Below, piece by piece: positions 33,692 through 43,600 of a DNA stretch of 64,000 bases. Numbering within the stretch: position 1 is the first letter of the stretch; each line of letters begins with the position of its first letter. The DNA is taken from contig OZ243960.1 in assembly GCA_965214435.1 (NCBI GenBank), positions 992,001 to 1,056,000 on the forward strand, in the 5' to 3' direction. This DNA comes from Rubrobacter_A sp965214435. Lineage in GTDB: Bacteria; Actinomycetota; Rubrobacteria; Rubrobacterales; Rubrobacteraceae. Under the pieces are notes generated by a model. The model did not search any database. It was not told the DNA's origin and was given only the letters and a program-made list of their open reading frames with translations. Position numbers and translations under genes: made by a program.

Positions 33692-35284
33692 CTACCGGCG
33701 CTGCGGTTCCTCCGCGGCCTGCTCCAGTTCCTCCTCTATATCGGTAAGGCCGGTGTTCGCGCGGACGTAGATCTCATCGTACGAGACCTGCAGTCCTTGC
33801 TCGCGCTCCTCGCGCGCTCCCCGGCCGCCGAGGATAGTCCCGAGGAAGCAGCCCAGAAAGCCTGCCGGGACCGAGAATATCGCCGGGCTCGTGAACTCTA
33901 TTAGCGGATCTACGCCCGTTATGATCCCATCTGGACCCAGTACGTTCGGGCTGATAAGGACGAGCCCCACGGCTACTATGAGGCCGGTGAGCATGCCGGT
34001 TATGGCTCCCGTGGTGTTAAAGCGTTTCCAGAAGATGAGCAGCAAAATTACCGGTACGTTGGCGCTCGCGGCGACGGCGAAGGCCAGGGCCACGAGGAAC
34101 GCCACATTCAGGTTCTGGGCGCCGAGCGCTATGAGTATGGAGACGACAGAGATACCGAGAGACGTGTACCGGGCGGCTTTAAACTGCTCCTCCTCGGACG
34201 CTTCTCCGCCGCGGATCACGTGGGTGTAGAAGTCGTGGGCAAAGGCACCGGAGGCAGCGATCACGAGCCCGGCGACCACCGCGACGATGGTCGCGAACGC
34301 GACCGCCGAGACAAACGCCAGGAGCAGCGGTCCGCCGAGCGCCCCGGCGAGCTGCGGGGCGGCGAGGTTACCCGCCTCACTAGCCGCTGATATAGCCTCC
34401 CGGCCGACCAGGAGCGTAGCACCGTAGCCGATGATCGGTGTCAGAAGGTAAAACCCGCCGATGATCCAGGTAGCGGTGATGATCGAGCGCCGCGCCGTCT
34501 TAGCGTCCGGGACCGTGAAAAAGCGGATCAGAATGTGCGGCAGACCTGCCGTACCCAAGACCAGCGCGATGTTTAGCGAAATGGTGTCGAGCCCGGAGAC
34601 GAGCCCGCTCGGTGCCGCCGGGATAACCGCTTCCCGTCCGACGTCGTTCTGGACCGCGCTAAAGACCGCTATCGGGTTGAAGTTGAACTGGGCCAGAACC
34701 AAGATCGTCAGGATTATCGTCCCAATGATCAGGAGCACGGCTTTCGTGATCTGGATCCAGGTCGTCGCCACCATGCCGCCGGCCGTCACGTAGACTGTCA
34801 TCAAGACGCCGACGACAAGCACCGACAACCAGAATGGAAGGCCCGTCAGAAGCCCGATCAGAAACCCCGCGCCGACGAGCTGGGCGATCATGTAGAACAG
34901 ACTAATTATTACCGTGTTCAGTGCCGACGCCGCCCTCACCCCCCGGCGGTTGAATCGGGCCGTGAGCATGTCCGCCAGCGTGAACTTACCGAGGTTTCTG
35001 AGCGGCTCGGCCACGAGCAACAGAACCACCAAGTATGCGACCAGGAAACCTATAGACAGGTAGAACCCGGAGAACCCGTTAAGCGCGATGGCCCCGGCAA
35101 TACCCAGGAAAGACGCCGCCGAGAGGTAGTCCCCGGAGATTGCCAACCCGTTCTGCCAGCCCGTTAACTGCCCGCCCGCGACGTAGTGAGAACTAGTGCC
35201 GGTGTTCTTCTTCGCCGCCCAGAAGGTAATAGCCAGCGTAATGGCGATGATTACCGCAAAGAGTATAAAAGCTTCTATCTGCAC
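33692..35284 (-). CDS. actP: Sodium:solute symporter (SSS family, acetate/monocarboxylate type)
   Basis: 530 residues, about 13 helices. Family landmarks: YVAGGQLTGWQNGLAISGDYLSAAS is split here as GGQLTGWQNG and GDYLSAASFLG; ADMLTARFNRRGVRAAS follows, and GTAGLPHILIRFFTVPDA is the SSS signature for acetate/pyruvate carriers. It starts 2 bp after a DUF485 gene and lies upstream of acs, the standard yjcH-actP arrangement, which supports acetate uptake. Other short monocarboxylates are possible. Confidence 0.9.
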   Translation of the reverse strand: MQIEAFILFAVIIAITLAITFWAAKKNTGTSSHYVAGGQLTGWQNGLAISGDYLSAASFLGIAGAIALNGFSGFYLSIGFLVAYLVVLLLVAEPLRNLGKFTLADMLTARFNRRGVRAASALNTVIISLFYMIAQLVGAGFLIGLLTGLPFWLSVLVVGVLMTVYVTAGGMVATTWIQITKAVLLIIGTIILTILVLAQFNFNPIAVFSAVQNDVGREAVIPAAPSGLVSGLDTISLNIALVLGTAGLPHILIRFFTVPDAKTARRSIITATWIIGGFYLLTPIIGYGATLLVGREAISAASEAGNLAAPQLAGALGGPLLLAFVSAVAFATIVAVVAGLVIAASGAFAHDFYTHVIRGGEASEEEQFKAARYTSLGISVVSILIALGAQNLNVAFLVALAFAVAASANVPVILLLIFWKRFNTTGAITGMLTGLIVAVGLVLISPNVLGPDGIITGVDPLIEFTSPAIFSVPAGFLGCFLGTILGGRGAREEREQGLQVSYDEIYVRANTGLTDIEEELEQAAEEPQRR

Positions 35285-35286
35285 CC

Positions 35287-35610
35287 CTACGCCTCCTCTT
35301 CGCCTTTAGCCGCTTCTCGGCGTGCCTGGTCTACCAGGTCGTCCCACTTGTTCGCCTGGGCCAGATACAAATGACAGAGCCCCCAGGTCATTATGAACTG
35401 CGCGAACGCGTAAACGTAAGCCCAGCTAATAGGCCCGAACGCGTTTGCGTTCAGTACCGTCGTAAAAGCCGTCAGTACCGGCAACGTAAAATAGAAGACC
35501 ATAAAGAATATCGTCGCCGGGATAATAAAAGCTTTCTTTTTCTGGATAAGTTCCCGGAAAGCACTGGTGCGCTCCAGCCGCACCCACTCCCTGTCCTGCT
35601 CCACAAACAC
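35287..35610 (-). CDS. DUF485 (YjcH-like) membrane protein
   Basis: 107 residues with two helices (about 32-52 and 62-85). The pattern RTSAFRELIQKKKAFIIPAT then FFMVFYFTLPVL matches DUF485 proteins that accompany ActP symporters. It is probably a small accessory subunit of the transporter. 2 bp before the symporter gene, so translationally coupled. Confidence 0.9.
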   Translation of the reverse strand: MFVEQDREWVRLERTSAFRELIQKKKAFIIPATIFFMVFYFTLPVLTAFTTVLNANAFGPISWAYVYAFAQFIMTWGLCHLYLAQANKWDDLVDQARREAAKGEEEA

Positions 35611-35737
35611 TCCCTTCCCCTATCGCTACAGCCCGTAACCCCTACGAGGCTTACTTTCCCTGCAAATTAGCGCGCACTCTAGTGCATATATACGCGGAGG
35701 TCAATAGCAGAAGAGGAGGTTCGCCAGGCGAGAAAAA

Positions 35738-35763
35738 GCCCCCGACTTTATAGAGTCGAGGGC
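35738..35763 (-). terminator. Rho-independent terminator after the oxalate/formate-family transporter
   Basis: On the minus strand GCCCTCGACT pairs with AGTCGGGGGC (10 bp, one G-U) around CTATAA, followed by TTTTTCTC. It is 24 bp after the transporter stop. Confidence 0.9.
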
Positions 35764-35787
35764 CTGTGAATGAGGCCTTATGCTGGT

Positions 35788-37032
35788 CTATGAAACCCGC
35801 GAAGCTTTTTTCTGGCCCGCCGGGGGCTGGACTATAAAGGCGAGCACGGCGCTCACGACCATGATCCCGGCGATGATGTAGAACGCCAGCGTGTAGCTGC
35901 CGGTAGCGTCGAGGATAGACGAGATCAACAGCGGTCCGAGCACGCCGCCAAAGCCCCACGCGGTCAGCATCAGGCCGTAGATGGTACCCACGTCCCGCGA
36001 TCCGAAGTAGTCAGCGGCAAAGGACGGCATCGCTCCGAAACCTCCGCCGTAGCAGGAGACTATGATAATGGCGAGGATAGCCAGCAAGAAGAATGCCCCT
36101 ACTATCGGCAGCAGCAGGAACAATACGGCCTGCAAAACGAACATCGTGAAGAACACCCACTTGCGGCCTATGGCGTCCGAGAACCAGGCCCAGAAAAACC
36201 GCCCGAGGGCGTTGCCGACCGAGATCAGGATGACCAGGCTAGCCGCAACAGTGCCACCAACCCCGGTGATCGCCCCAGCCATCGGCTCAGCCTCCGCGAT
36301 AATGGAGATGCCCGCGGTCACGTTCAAGAACAGCAGCGCCCACAGCGCAAACCACTGCCAGGTCTTCAGGGCACCGCCCAGGCTGTAATTCTCTTCAGAG
36401 GATCCACCTCCACCCGATTCCTGCAACCGTCCCGGGCTATAGCCCTCCGGCGGGTTCTTCATAAACATGGCCGCACCCGCGACCAGGATCAGGTAGATAA
36501 CCCCGAGTACGCCGAACGTCGTGAACACGTTTAGGCCCGCGCTGAGGATGGCACTCGCGATAAGCGTCTGCACCAGGGCTCCGGCCCCGAAGCCGGCCAC
36601 GGCGACCCCGGTTATAAATCCCCGCTTATCCGGGTACCACTTGATGAGCGTGGCGACCGGCACGATATACCCGAGCCCGATGCCGATGCCCCCTAAAAGG
36701 CCGTAAGTTATGTACAGAAGGCCTAAGCTGTTTCCGGCGAAGCTCGACAGAAATACCCCGCCGCCGTAGAAGACCGCCGCCGTAATGGCTACCATCCGGG
36801 GCCCCGAAGACCGCATCCACAACCCACCGAGAAACGCCGCGAAACCGAGGGTAAGGATTGTAATGCTGAACGTGGTGTTGACCGCGGTTACCGAAGCATT
36901 ATATTGCTCGGTTAGCGGCGTCCGGAAAACGCTCCACGCATAGACTGCGCCGAGCGCTACCTGCATTATCACACCTGCGACGGCTATTATCGTCCTGTTG
37001 GGTGTTTCTTGACTTGCTGACTGACTTGCCAA
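35788..37032 (-). CDS. MFS transporter, oxalate/formate antiporter family
   Basis: 414 residues with 12 helices, TTG start behind GAGGAGAAAGG. The N-terminal GVIMQVALGAVYAWSVFRTP is the OFA-family signature shared with OxlT; GGIGIGLGYIVPVATLIKWYP follows in TM4-5, and YGLMLTAWGFGGVLGPLL in the second half. The substrate is uncertain: formate, oxalate or another monocarboxylate would suit the flanking fdhD and formate dehydrogenase genes (inference). Confidence 0.88.
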   Translation of the reverse strand: MASQSASQETPNRTIIAVAGVIMQVALGAVYAWSVFRTPLTEQYNASVTAVNTTFSITILTLGFAAFLGGLWMRSSGPRMVAITAAVFYGGGVFLSSFAGNSLGLLYITYGLLGGIGIGLGYIVPVATLIKWYPDKRGFITGVAVAGFGAGALVQTLIASAILSAGLNVFTTFGVLGVIYLILVAGAAMFMKNPPEGYSPGRLQESGGGGSSEENYSLGGALKTWQWFALWALLFLNVTAGISIIAEAEPMAGAITGVGGTVAASLVILISVGNALGRFFWAWFSDAIGRKWVFFTMFVLQAVLFLLLPIVGAFFLLAILAIIIVSCYGGGFGAMPSFAADYFGSRDVGTIYGLMLTAWGFGGVLGPLLISSILDATGSYTLAFYIIAGIMVVSAVLAFIVQPPAGQKKASRVS

Positions 37033-37159
37033 AAGCCTTTCTCCTCTCCCGAAAAATAGTCCACACCTCTCGGGCTGCTAGACCTTCTATGCCTCCTTCT
37101 ATTCCCTTGCCGGCAACGGGCAGCCCGGATCCGGTTTAACAGCCTCTTATTATCCCCGA

Positions 37160-38023
37160 TCAGGACATAACGTAAACTCTTTCACTACCGCTGTAGACGT
37201 TAAACCGTTTGTCGCGCAGGAAACCCACGAGCGTCATGCCAAACTCGCGGGCGACGTCCACGGCGAGGCTACTGGGCGCGGAGATGGCGCACACGATGGG
37301 CACCCCGGCGGTAAGGCACTTCTGCAATATTTCAAAGCTGCTGCGGCCGCTGACCATGACGACGTGGCCGCCGAGCGGCAGCTTACCCTCCATAAGCGCC
37401 CACCCGACGAGCTTGTCGGTCGCGTTGTGACGCCCGACGTCCTCCCGGAGTGCTACGAGCTCACCCTCCGCGTCGAAGAGCGCCGCGGCGTGGAGGCCGC
37501 CGGTCGCGTCAAAGAGGCCCTGGGCTTCCCGCAACTTACCGGGGAGCGAGTAGATGATCTCCGGTGTTACCTCCGGGCCGGGAGAGACCACCGGGCAGCC
37601 ACGGAGTTCCAGTTGCTCCAGGCTGGCCTTGCCGCAGACGCCGCAGGCGCTCGTGGTGTAGAAGTGGCGGTCCAGGGAGCGCAAGTCGTACTCTTTGCCA
37701 CCGGAAAGTTCCACGTTGACGATGTTAAAGAGTTGTTCTTCGGCGACCGTTCGGTCTACGCAGTAGCTGATCTTCTTTACCTCTTCCCGCGAGGTGATAA
37801 TGCCTTCGCCGTAGAGAAAGCCGGCGGCAAGCTCGAAGTCCGCGCCGGGAGTCCGCATGGTCACCGCGACCGTCTGGCGCTTTCCGCCGGAGATCAGACG
37901 TATCTCCATCGGCTCTTCGGTAGCCAGCGTGTCCGGCCGCACCCGCATCCGGCCGTCTTCCACCACCCGGACCCGGGTGCGGGTCTTGCTGCCGCGCCGC
38001 TTTACGTTCGGCTTTTCCAACAT
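37160..38023 (-). CDS. fdhD: Formate dehydrogenase accessory sulfurtransferase FdhD
   Basis: 287 residues. The sulfur-relay cysteines are Cys127 and Cys130 in TSACGVCGKAS. Other conserved stretches are LAAGFLYGEGII, TGGLHAAALFD, EDVGRHNATDKLVG and VSGRSSFEILQK. FdhD transfers sulfur from a desulfurase to the bis-MGD cofactor of formate dehydrogenase. It supports the selenocysteine-containing FDH encoded 2.6 kb away on the other strand. A TAGAAT lies 3 nt before the ATG (6 nt before an in-frame TTG), so the true start may be the TTG. Confidence 0.95.
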   Translation of the reverse strand: MLEKPNVKRRGSKTRTRVRVVEDGRMRVRPDTLATEEPMEIRLISGGKRQTVAVTMRTPGADFELAAGFLYGEGIITSREEVKKISYCVDRTVAEEQLFNIVNVELSGGKEYDLRSLDRHFYTTSACGVCGKASLEQLELRGCPVVSPGPEVTPEIIYSLPGKLREAQGLFDATGGLHAAALFDAEGELVALREDVGRHNATDKLVGWALMEGKLPLGGHVVMVSGRSSFEILQKCLTAGVPIVCAISAPSSLAVDVAREFGMTLVGFLRDKRFNVYSGSERVYVMS

Positions 38024-38108
38024 CCGATTCTACGCTCCCTACTCTCCGCTAATTTCCCCGAGTCTACCACCGTCCGTGTTAGCATCATGGTTCATGGAGG
38101 CGCTGTAG

Positions 38109-38324
38109 ATGAGGCTCGTGGGACTCCCGAATGTGACTCGCTACCCGGAAGCAATCGTGGATCGGGACGCGGAGCGCATCAGTATCCGCTTCGGGGGACG
38201 CGGCGTCGAGCAGACGATGAGTGTGCCGCTGAGGTATCTCGGTGCAGAGGACGAGGAGTCCGCCGAGCTGTGGCTGATGGCGCAGCTACAGGAGATCGGC
38301 TACCAGGTCCGGCGCGGCGAGTAA
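38109..38324 (+). CDS. Small hypothetical protein
   Basis: 71 residues behind a GGAGG site. The sequence is short and acidic with a conserved-looking core (RISIRFGGRGVEQTM and WLMAQLQEIGYQVRRGE) that suggests a compact alpha/beta fold. I do not recognise the family. It is divergent from fdhD and convergent with a Uma2-type gene that ends 1 bp away. Confidence 0.6.
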   Translation: MRLVGLPNVTRYPEAIVDRDAERISIRFGGRGVEQTMSVPLRYLGAEDEESAELWLMAQLQEIGYQVRRGE

Positions 38325-38325
38325 C

Positions 38326-38958
38326 CTAGCCGGAATGCTCCCGCGCCGCATCGCGGACCTCTCGGAGCCAGACCGTGCGTCTCAGCGACTTGCTCCGCTC
38401 CACGAGCTCGGAGAGAGTGGTGCTTTTAAGAGGAGACAAAGTGATGCTCTCGGAGACCTCGACGTAGCCGTCGTTTTCGAGACGCAAAACCTTTAGATCT
38501 CTTCCGTTGTAGCGCCAGATCTCGGGGACTCCTAGCCGGGCGTAGATGGGGAGCTTGTTCACCGAAGGGCTGGTGATGTCCACCTCTATAACCAGGTCCG
38601 GCGGCGGGTCAACGATCAGGTCGATCCGGTCTTTGCCGCGAATCTTCTCTTCATTCTGGATGTAGAAACAAGAATCCGGCTCGAAGCCGCGCTCGAGGTC
38701 TTCACGCCGGAAGGTCGTGGAGCCGAGGTCTTGAGCTTCTATATCCATCTCCTCCGTGACGGCCAGGACGAGTTGGGCGATGTGGCGGTTCAGCTTTTCA
38801 TGTTCCGGTGAAGGGCTCAAGATCTCCAGCATACCCCGGTCGTAGGTAAAGCGCGGTACGCTGCTATCCAAATGGTCTTCTAGCAGACGTTCGTAGGTCT
38901 CCCAGCTAACATTGCTCAGGAGAACTTTCTGTTCCGCCGGGCTTTTTATCGTCTCCAC
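38326..38958 (-). CDS. Uma2-family (DUF820) putative endonuclease
   Basis: 210 residues from GTG 38958, behind GGAAGG; an upstream ATG (39024) lacks a ribosome binding site. The PD-(D/E)xK-like core is visible: EPDSCFYIQNE with Asp, PPDLVIEVDITSPS with E-x-D, and LPIYARLGVPEIWRY. Uma2 proteins are common in cyanobacteria and actinobacteria, often in many copies; the role is unclear and may be linked to mobile DNA or toxin-like activity. No partner gene is evident. Confidence 0.82.
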   Translation of the reverse strand: METIKSPAEQKVLLSNVSWETYERLLEDHLDSSVPRFTYDRGMLEILSPSPEHEKLNRHIAQLVLAVTEEMDIEAQDLGSTTFRREDLERGFEPDSCFYIQNEEKIRGKDRIDLIVDPPPDLVIEVDITSPSVNKLPIYARLGVPEIWRYNGRDLKVLRLENDGYVEVSESITLSPLKSTTLSELVERSKSLRRTVWLREVRDAAREHSG

Positions 38959-39025
38959 GACCTTCCTTCCGCGAAAAGCAACTCTACGTAGATGATAACA
39001 GCGACGCAAGAGCTTCTGATACAAA

Positions 39026-39056
39026 AAGAGAGACCGGGGAATACCCGGCCTCTCTT
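39026..39056 (-). terminator. Rho-independent terminator after the formaldehyde dehydrogenase gene
   Basis: On the minus strand AAGAGAG...CTCTCTT plus CCGGG/CCCGG form a long stem with one A-C mismatch and a 5-nt loop, followed by TTTTTGT. It lies about 25 bp after the stop at 39081. Confidence 0.9.
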
Positions 39057-39080
39057 AACTCGCAGCTATCTACAGCTTTG

Positions 39081-40295
39081 CTAGGCGTTTATGTAACCGT
39101 TCGGGTTGAGGACGAACTTCTCGGCCGCGCCCTTGTCGAAGTCCTGGTAGCCCTGCGGGGCGTCTTCGAGGCCGATGACCGTGGCGTTTACGGCGTCGGC
39201 GATGTGGGCCTTGTCATTGAGGATCGCCATCATAAGCTCGCGGTTGTACTGCAAGACCGGGCACTGGCCGGTGTAGAACGCGTGGCTCTTGGCCCAGCCG
39301 AGGCCGAAGTTTATCTTGAGCGTACCCTCCTGGGCGTCCGGGTCGGCAGCCCCCGGGTCGCCGGTCACGTAGAGGCCCGGGATGCCTAGAGAACCGCCGG
39401 CCCGCGTTATGGCCTGGATGGAGTTCAGGACCACCGCCGGGGCCTCGTCCGCGTCCGAGCCGTGCCCCGTAGCTTCAAAGCCGACGGCGTCAACGGCGCA
39501 GTCAACCTCTGGGATACCGACGATGCCCGCGATCTGCTCATCTATCGGCGTGTCCTCGCCGACGTTTATCGTCTCGCAGCCGAAGGTGCGGGCCTGGTTT
39601 AGCCGCTGGTCGTTCAGGTCGCCGACGATAACGACCGCCGCTCCGAGTATCTGGGCCGAGTACGCCGCTGCAAGACCGACCGGACCCGCGCCCGCGACGT
39701 ACACCGTCGAGCCGGTCGTAACCCCGGCTTTGACACAGCCGTGGTAGCCGGTCGGGAAGATGTCCGAGAGCATGGTGAGGTCCAGGATCTTCTCTAGCGC
39801 CTGGTCCGGGTCCGGGAACGGCAGGAGGTTAAAGTCCGCGAACGGGACCAACACGTAGTTGGCCTGGCCGCCCTTCCAGCCGCCCATGTCCACATAGCCG
39901 TAGGCCGAGCCCGCGCGCGCCGGGTTGACATTGAGGCACACGCCGGTCTGGCGCTCCCGGCAGTTGCGGCACCGGCCGCAGGCGATGTTGAACGGCACCG
40001 AGCAGATGTCGCCCTCTTTGATGAACTGGACGTCGCTGCCCATCTCAACGACCTTGCCCGTGATCTCGTGCCCGAGCGTCTGGCCGACCGGCGCGGTCGT
40101 CCGCCCCCGCACCATATGCTGGTCCGAACCGCAGATGTTAGTCGAGACGATCTCAAGTATCGCCGCGTGCGGGGCCGCCACGCTCATGCCCATCGCGTCC
40201 GCGACTTCCTGTGGTACTTCGAGCTTCGGGTACTCGGTGTCCTCTACCGATACCTCTCCCGGTCCCTGATAGGTCACTATCTTGTTATCCGCCAC
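39081..40295 (-). CDS. fdhA: Glutathione-independent formaldehyde dehydrogenase
   Basis: 404 residues from GTG 40295 (AAGGAG upstream). Zinc-dependent MDR enzyme: catalytic Cys55 (STNICGSDQHMVRGR), His76-Glu77 (TLGHEITG), and structural cysteines 106, 109, 112 and 120 (CGRCRNCRERQTGVC). VYVAGAGPVGLAAA binds NAD. The insertion GGWKGGQANYVLVP is typical of Pseudomonas-type Fdh with tightly bound NAD. It oxidises formaldehyde to formate, which the divergent formate dehydrogenase operon can take on. It has a 5' hairpin at 40335-40361. Confidence 0.95.
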   Translation of the reverse strand: MADNKIVTYQGPGEVSVEDTEYPKLEVPQEVADAMGMSVAAPHAAILEIVSTNICGSDQHMVRGRTTAPVGQTLGHEITGKVVEMGSDVQFIKEGDICSVPFNIACGRCRNCRERQTGVCLNVNPARAGSAYGYVDMGGWKGGQANYVLVPFADFNLLPFPDPDQALEKILDLTMLSDIFPTGYHGCVKAGVTTGSTVYVAGAGPVGLAAAYSAQILGAAVVIVGDLNDQRLNQARTFGCETINVGEDTPIDEQIAGIVGIPEVDCAVDAVGFEATGHGSDADEAPAVVLNSIQAITRAGGSLGIPGLYVTGDPGAADPDAQEGTLKINFGLGWAKSHAFYTGQCPVLQYNRELMMAILNDKAHIADAVNATVIGLEDAPQGYQDFDKGAAEKFVLNPNGYINA

Positions 40296-40334
40296 TGGTT
40301 TACTCCTTGATTAGTCCGCAGTTTATGCTTGTTA

Positions 40335-40361
40335 GTCTTCCGTACCGCAGTGACGGAAGAC
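40335..40361 (-). promoter_or_regulatory. Leader hairpin of formaldehyde dehydrogenase
   Basis: GTCTTCCGT and ACGGAAGAC form a perfect 9-bp stem with loop ACCGCAGTG (plus strand). The ACTGCGG inside the loop (minus strand) is repeated downstream at 40316-40322, just before the AAGGAG ribosome binding site. Confidence 0.5.
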
Positions 40362-40482
40362 GGCTGATCCGACGAGTATTCCCTGTAACACTCCTTTCCC
40401 GACACCCCTATCGTTATCGCAAACACCGTACCAGATGTGTAATTCACCGGCAACCGTCCTGGCGAAACGGGGATACACGGCT

Positions 40483-40511
40483 TTGCGGAGTAATCTTCCG
40501 GAGCGTATACT
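40483..40511 (+). promoter_or_regulatory. Promoter of the formate dehydrogenase operon
   Basis: TTGCGG (40483-40488), 17-nt spacer, TATACT (40506-40511). Optimal spacing; expected start of transcription near 40518, giving a ~115-nt leader before fdhA-Sec. Confidence 0.6.
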
Positions 40512-40545
40512 GCATAGAAACCGTCCAAACGCGGTAAAAAGGAAC

Positions 40546-40641
40546 TATGGGCGCAGAACGTGAAATGATGGGGATCATGTTTACCGGCGCCGCTAACGAG
40601 AGTGCCAGGTTTATGCGGGATAGGAGAGCAAAGTGTTTCTG
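40546..40641 (+). CDS. Possible 31-residue leader peptide upstream of formate dehydrogenase
   Basis: From ATG 40546 behind AAAAAGGA, ends at TGA overlapping the formate dehydrogenase start by 9 nt. Four methionines and seven basic residues; no recognised similarity. The overlap would allow translational coupling. Real translation is unproven. Confidence 0.3.
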
Positions 40642-43600
40642 AAGGTAACAGACGCCGAGAGTTTGTGGACCAAGATCAAGAACCACGTCGGCACCACGGT
40701 AGAGCACCCGGTGAGCCCGGCGACCCGGAACCTCAAAGCCCGGATTAACGATCCTGGCGTCAAGAAAACGGTCAGCGTGTGTCCGTACTGCGCGGTCGGG
40801 TGCTCGACGCTGGTCTACCACCGCGACGGGCGGATGCTGGACATCGAGGGCAACCCGGACAGCCCGATCAACGCCGGCACCCTCTGCCCCAAAGGTTCGG
40901 CAACCTTCGGGATGCACGTCTCGCCCCACCGCTGGACGACCGTCCGCTACCGCAGGCCCTACTCGACAGAGTGGGAGGACCTCTCGCTCGACGAAGCCTT
41001 GAACATGATCGCCGCCCGGGTAAAGAAGTCCCGCGAGGAGAACTGGCAGGAGGAGCAGGAAGACAGCAAGCCACTAAACCGCACGATGTCCATGGTCAGC
41101 ATCGGCGGGGCGGCCATCGACAACGAGGAGAACTACCTCATAACCAAGCTCTTCCACACGATGGGCATGGTGCGGGTAACGAACCAGGCCAGGATATGAC
41201 ACTCCTCCACGGTGTCCGGTCTGGGCATCACGTACGGTAGGGGCGGGGCGACCACCTCTCTTAACGACCTGCAAAACTCCGACTGTATCCTCATAGAGGG
41301 CTCGAACATGGCCGAGGCCCACCCGGTAGGGTTCCGGCACCCCATGATCGCCAAGGAAAAGGGCGCGAAGATCATCCACGTCGACCCGCGCTTTACCCGC
41401 ACCTCGGCGATGAGCGACATCTACGCCCCGATCCGTCCGGGCACCGACATCGCCTTTCTCGGCGGCCTCGTCAACTATGTCATAGAGAACGAGGAGTACT
41501 TCGAGGAGTACGTGGTCAACTACACCAACGCCGCCACGCTCATCGTCGAAGACTACAAGGACATGGACGAGACGGGCCTGTTCGCCGGCTGGAACTCCGA
41601 GACCGGCCGCTACGACATGAACCACTGGCGCTACGAGGGTATGCCGGTCTCCCCGGCGGTCGGCGGCAGCCAGGGAGCCATAACCGCCGAAGCGTTCTCC
41701 GACCGGGTAGACCAGTTCAGCGACAAGAACGGCTTCCCCTCCGACGAGACGCTGGAGCACCCGCGGAGCGTCTTCCAGATCCTGAAACGTCATTACTCCC
41801 GCTACACCCCGGAGATGGTCGAGCGGATTACCGGCTGCCCGAAGGAAGCTTTCCTCAAGGTCGCCGAGACCATCTGCGAGAACTCCGGGCGCGACAAGAC
41901 CACGTCTATCTGCTACTCGGTCGGCTGGACCCAGCACTCAAAGGGCGCCCAGCTTATCCGGACGGCGGCCATCCTACAGCTCCTGCTCGGGAACATGGGC
42001 CGGCCCGGCGGCGGAATACTCGCGCTGCGGGGACACGCCACGATTCAGGGCTCGACGGACATCGCCACGCTCTACAACATCCTGCCCGGCTACGTCGCCA
42101 TGCCCGACGCCAACAAGACCCACGATACCTGGGAGGATTACACCTCCACGGAGGCGGCCAACACCGGCTGGTGGTCGAACTTCCCGGCGTACGCGACGAG
42201 CATTATGAAAGCCTGGTACGGAGACGCCGCAACCCCCGAGAACGACTACCTCTACGACCACTTTCCGCGCTTGAACGGCGACCACTCCTACTACCCGACC
42301 ATCATGGACATGAAGGACGGCAAGCTGGACGGATGCTTCGTCTTCGGGCAGAACTTCGCTGTCGGCGGACCGCACGCGAGGCTGGCCCGCGACGCCCTGC
42401 GGGCGCTCGACTGGCTCGTGATCCTGGACGCCTACGAGATAGAAACGGCGACCGTCTGGAAGTCCGACGGGTTGGACCCGCGGGAGAACGGCACGGAGGT
42501 CTTCTTTATGCCGTCGGCGCTCGTGGCCGAGAAGGAAGGCTCCTTTACCCAGACGCAACGCATGGTGCAGTGGCACGATAAGTCGGTCGAGCCGCCGGGC
42601 GACGCCCGCAGTGACGCCTGGTTCGTCTACCACCTCGGGCGCAAGCTCAAGGAGTTGTACAAGGACTCCGAGAATCCGCGGGACTCGCTCGTTCAGGCGA
42701 TGGTCTGGGACTACCCGACCCACGGGGAAGGGACGTATGAGGAGCCGGATCTTGAGTCTGTCTTAAAGGAGATCAACGGTTACACCGTCGAGGACGGAGA
42801 GCCGCTGAGCACGTTCCTCAACATAAAAGACGACGGCTCGACGGCTTGCGGGGCTTGGATCTACTCGGGTGTCTTTGCCGATGGTGTGAACCAGGCCCGC
42901 CGCCGCAAGACCGGAGAATTCCCGCACCCCGAATGGGGCTGGGCCTGGCCGGCCAACCGCCGCATCCTCTACAACCGCGCCTCGGCCGACCCTTCGGGCA
43001 AGCCCTGGAGCGAGGAGAAAAAGCTCGTCTGGTGGGACGAAGACGAGGAGAAGTGGGTCGGTATCGACGTACCCGACTTCCAGGCCGCAAAACACCCGGA
43101 CTACCGGCCCGGAGTCGAGGCCACGGGGCTGGAGGCGCTGCCGGGTAACGGGCCGTTTATCATCAACGCCGACGGCAAGGGCTGGTTATTCGCCCCGACC
43201 GGGCTCCAGGACGGGCCGCTCCCGGCGCACTACGAGCCGCTGGAGTCGCCGGTAAGGAACCTGCTCTACCAGCAGCAGTTCGACCCGATGGTCCGGAAGT
43301 ACGACCGGCCCGACAACCCTTACAACTCGCCGGAGGACCCGCGCTACCCGTTCGTCATAACGACCTACCGGCTCACCGAGCACCACACCACGGGCGCGAT
43401 GAGCCGTTGGATCCCCTGGCTCAACGAGCTACAGCCGGAGTCGTTCTGTGAGATCTCGACCGAACTCGCCGAAGAAAAGGGCATAAACAACACCGAGTGG
43501 GTCACCATCGAGACCGCCCGAGGCAAGATCCACACCCGCGCCCTCGTGACCGACCGCATCCCGGTCTACGAGTTCGAGGGCAAGAAGCTCCACACCGTTG

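Larger units (their letters stand above)
40296..40632. promoter_or_regulatory. Divergent control region between formaldehyde and formate dehydrogenases
   Basis: 337 bp. It holds a hairpin in the formaldehyde dehydrogenase leader (40335-40361), a good promoter for the formate dehydrogenase operon (40483-40511) and a 31-codon upstream frame. No molybdenum-cofactor riboswitch consensus was found. Confidence 0.55.

Noticed and set aside
37364..38329. 321-codon plus-strand open frame over fdhD
   Set aside because: Antisense to fdhD; no recognisable domain and overlaps two supported genes.
40296..40632. Molybdenum-cofactor riboswitch before formate dehydrogenase
   Set aside because: No match to the conserved elements; only a simple hairpin and a promoter were seen.
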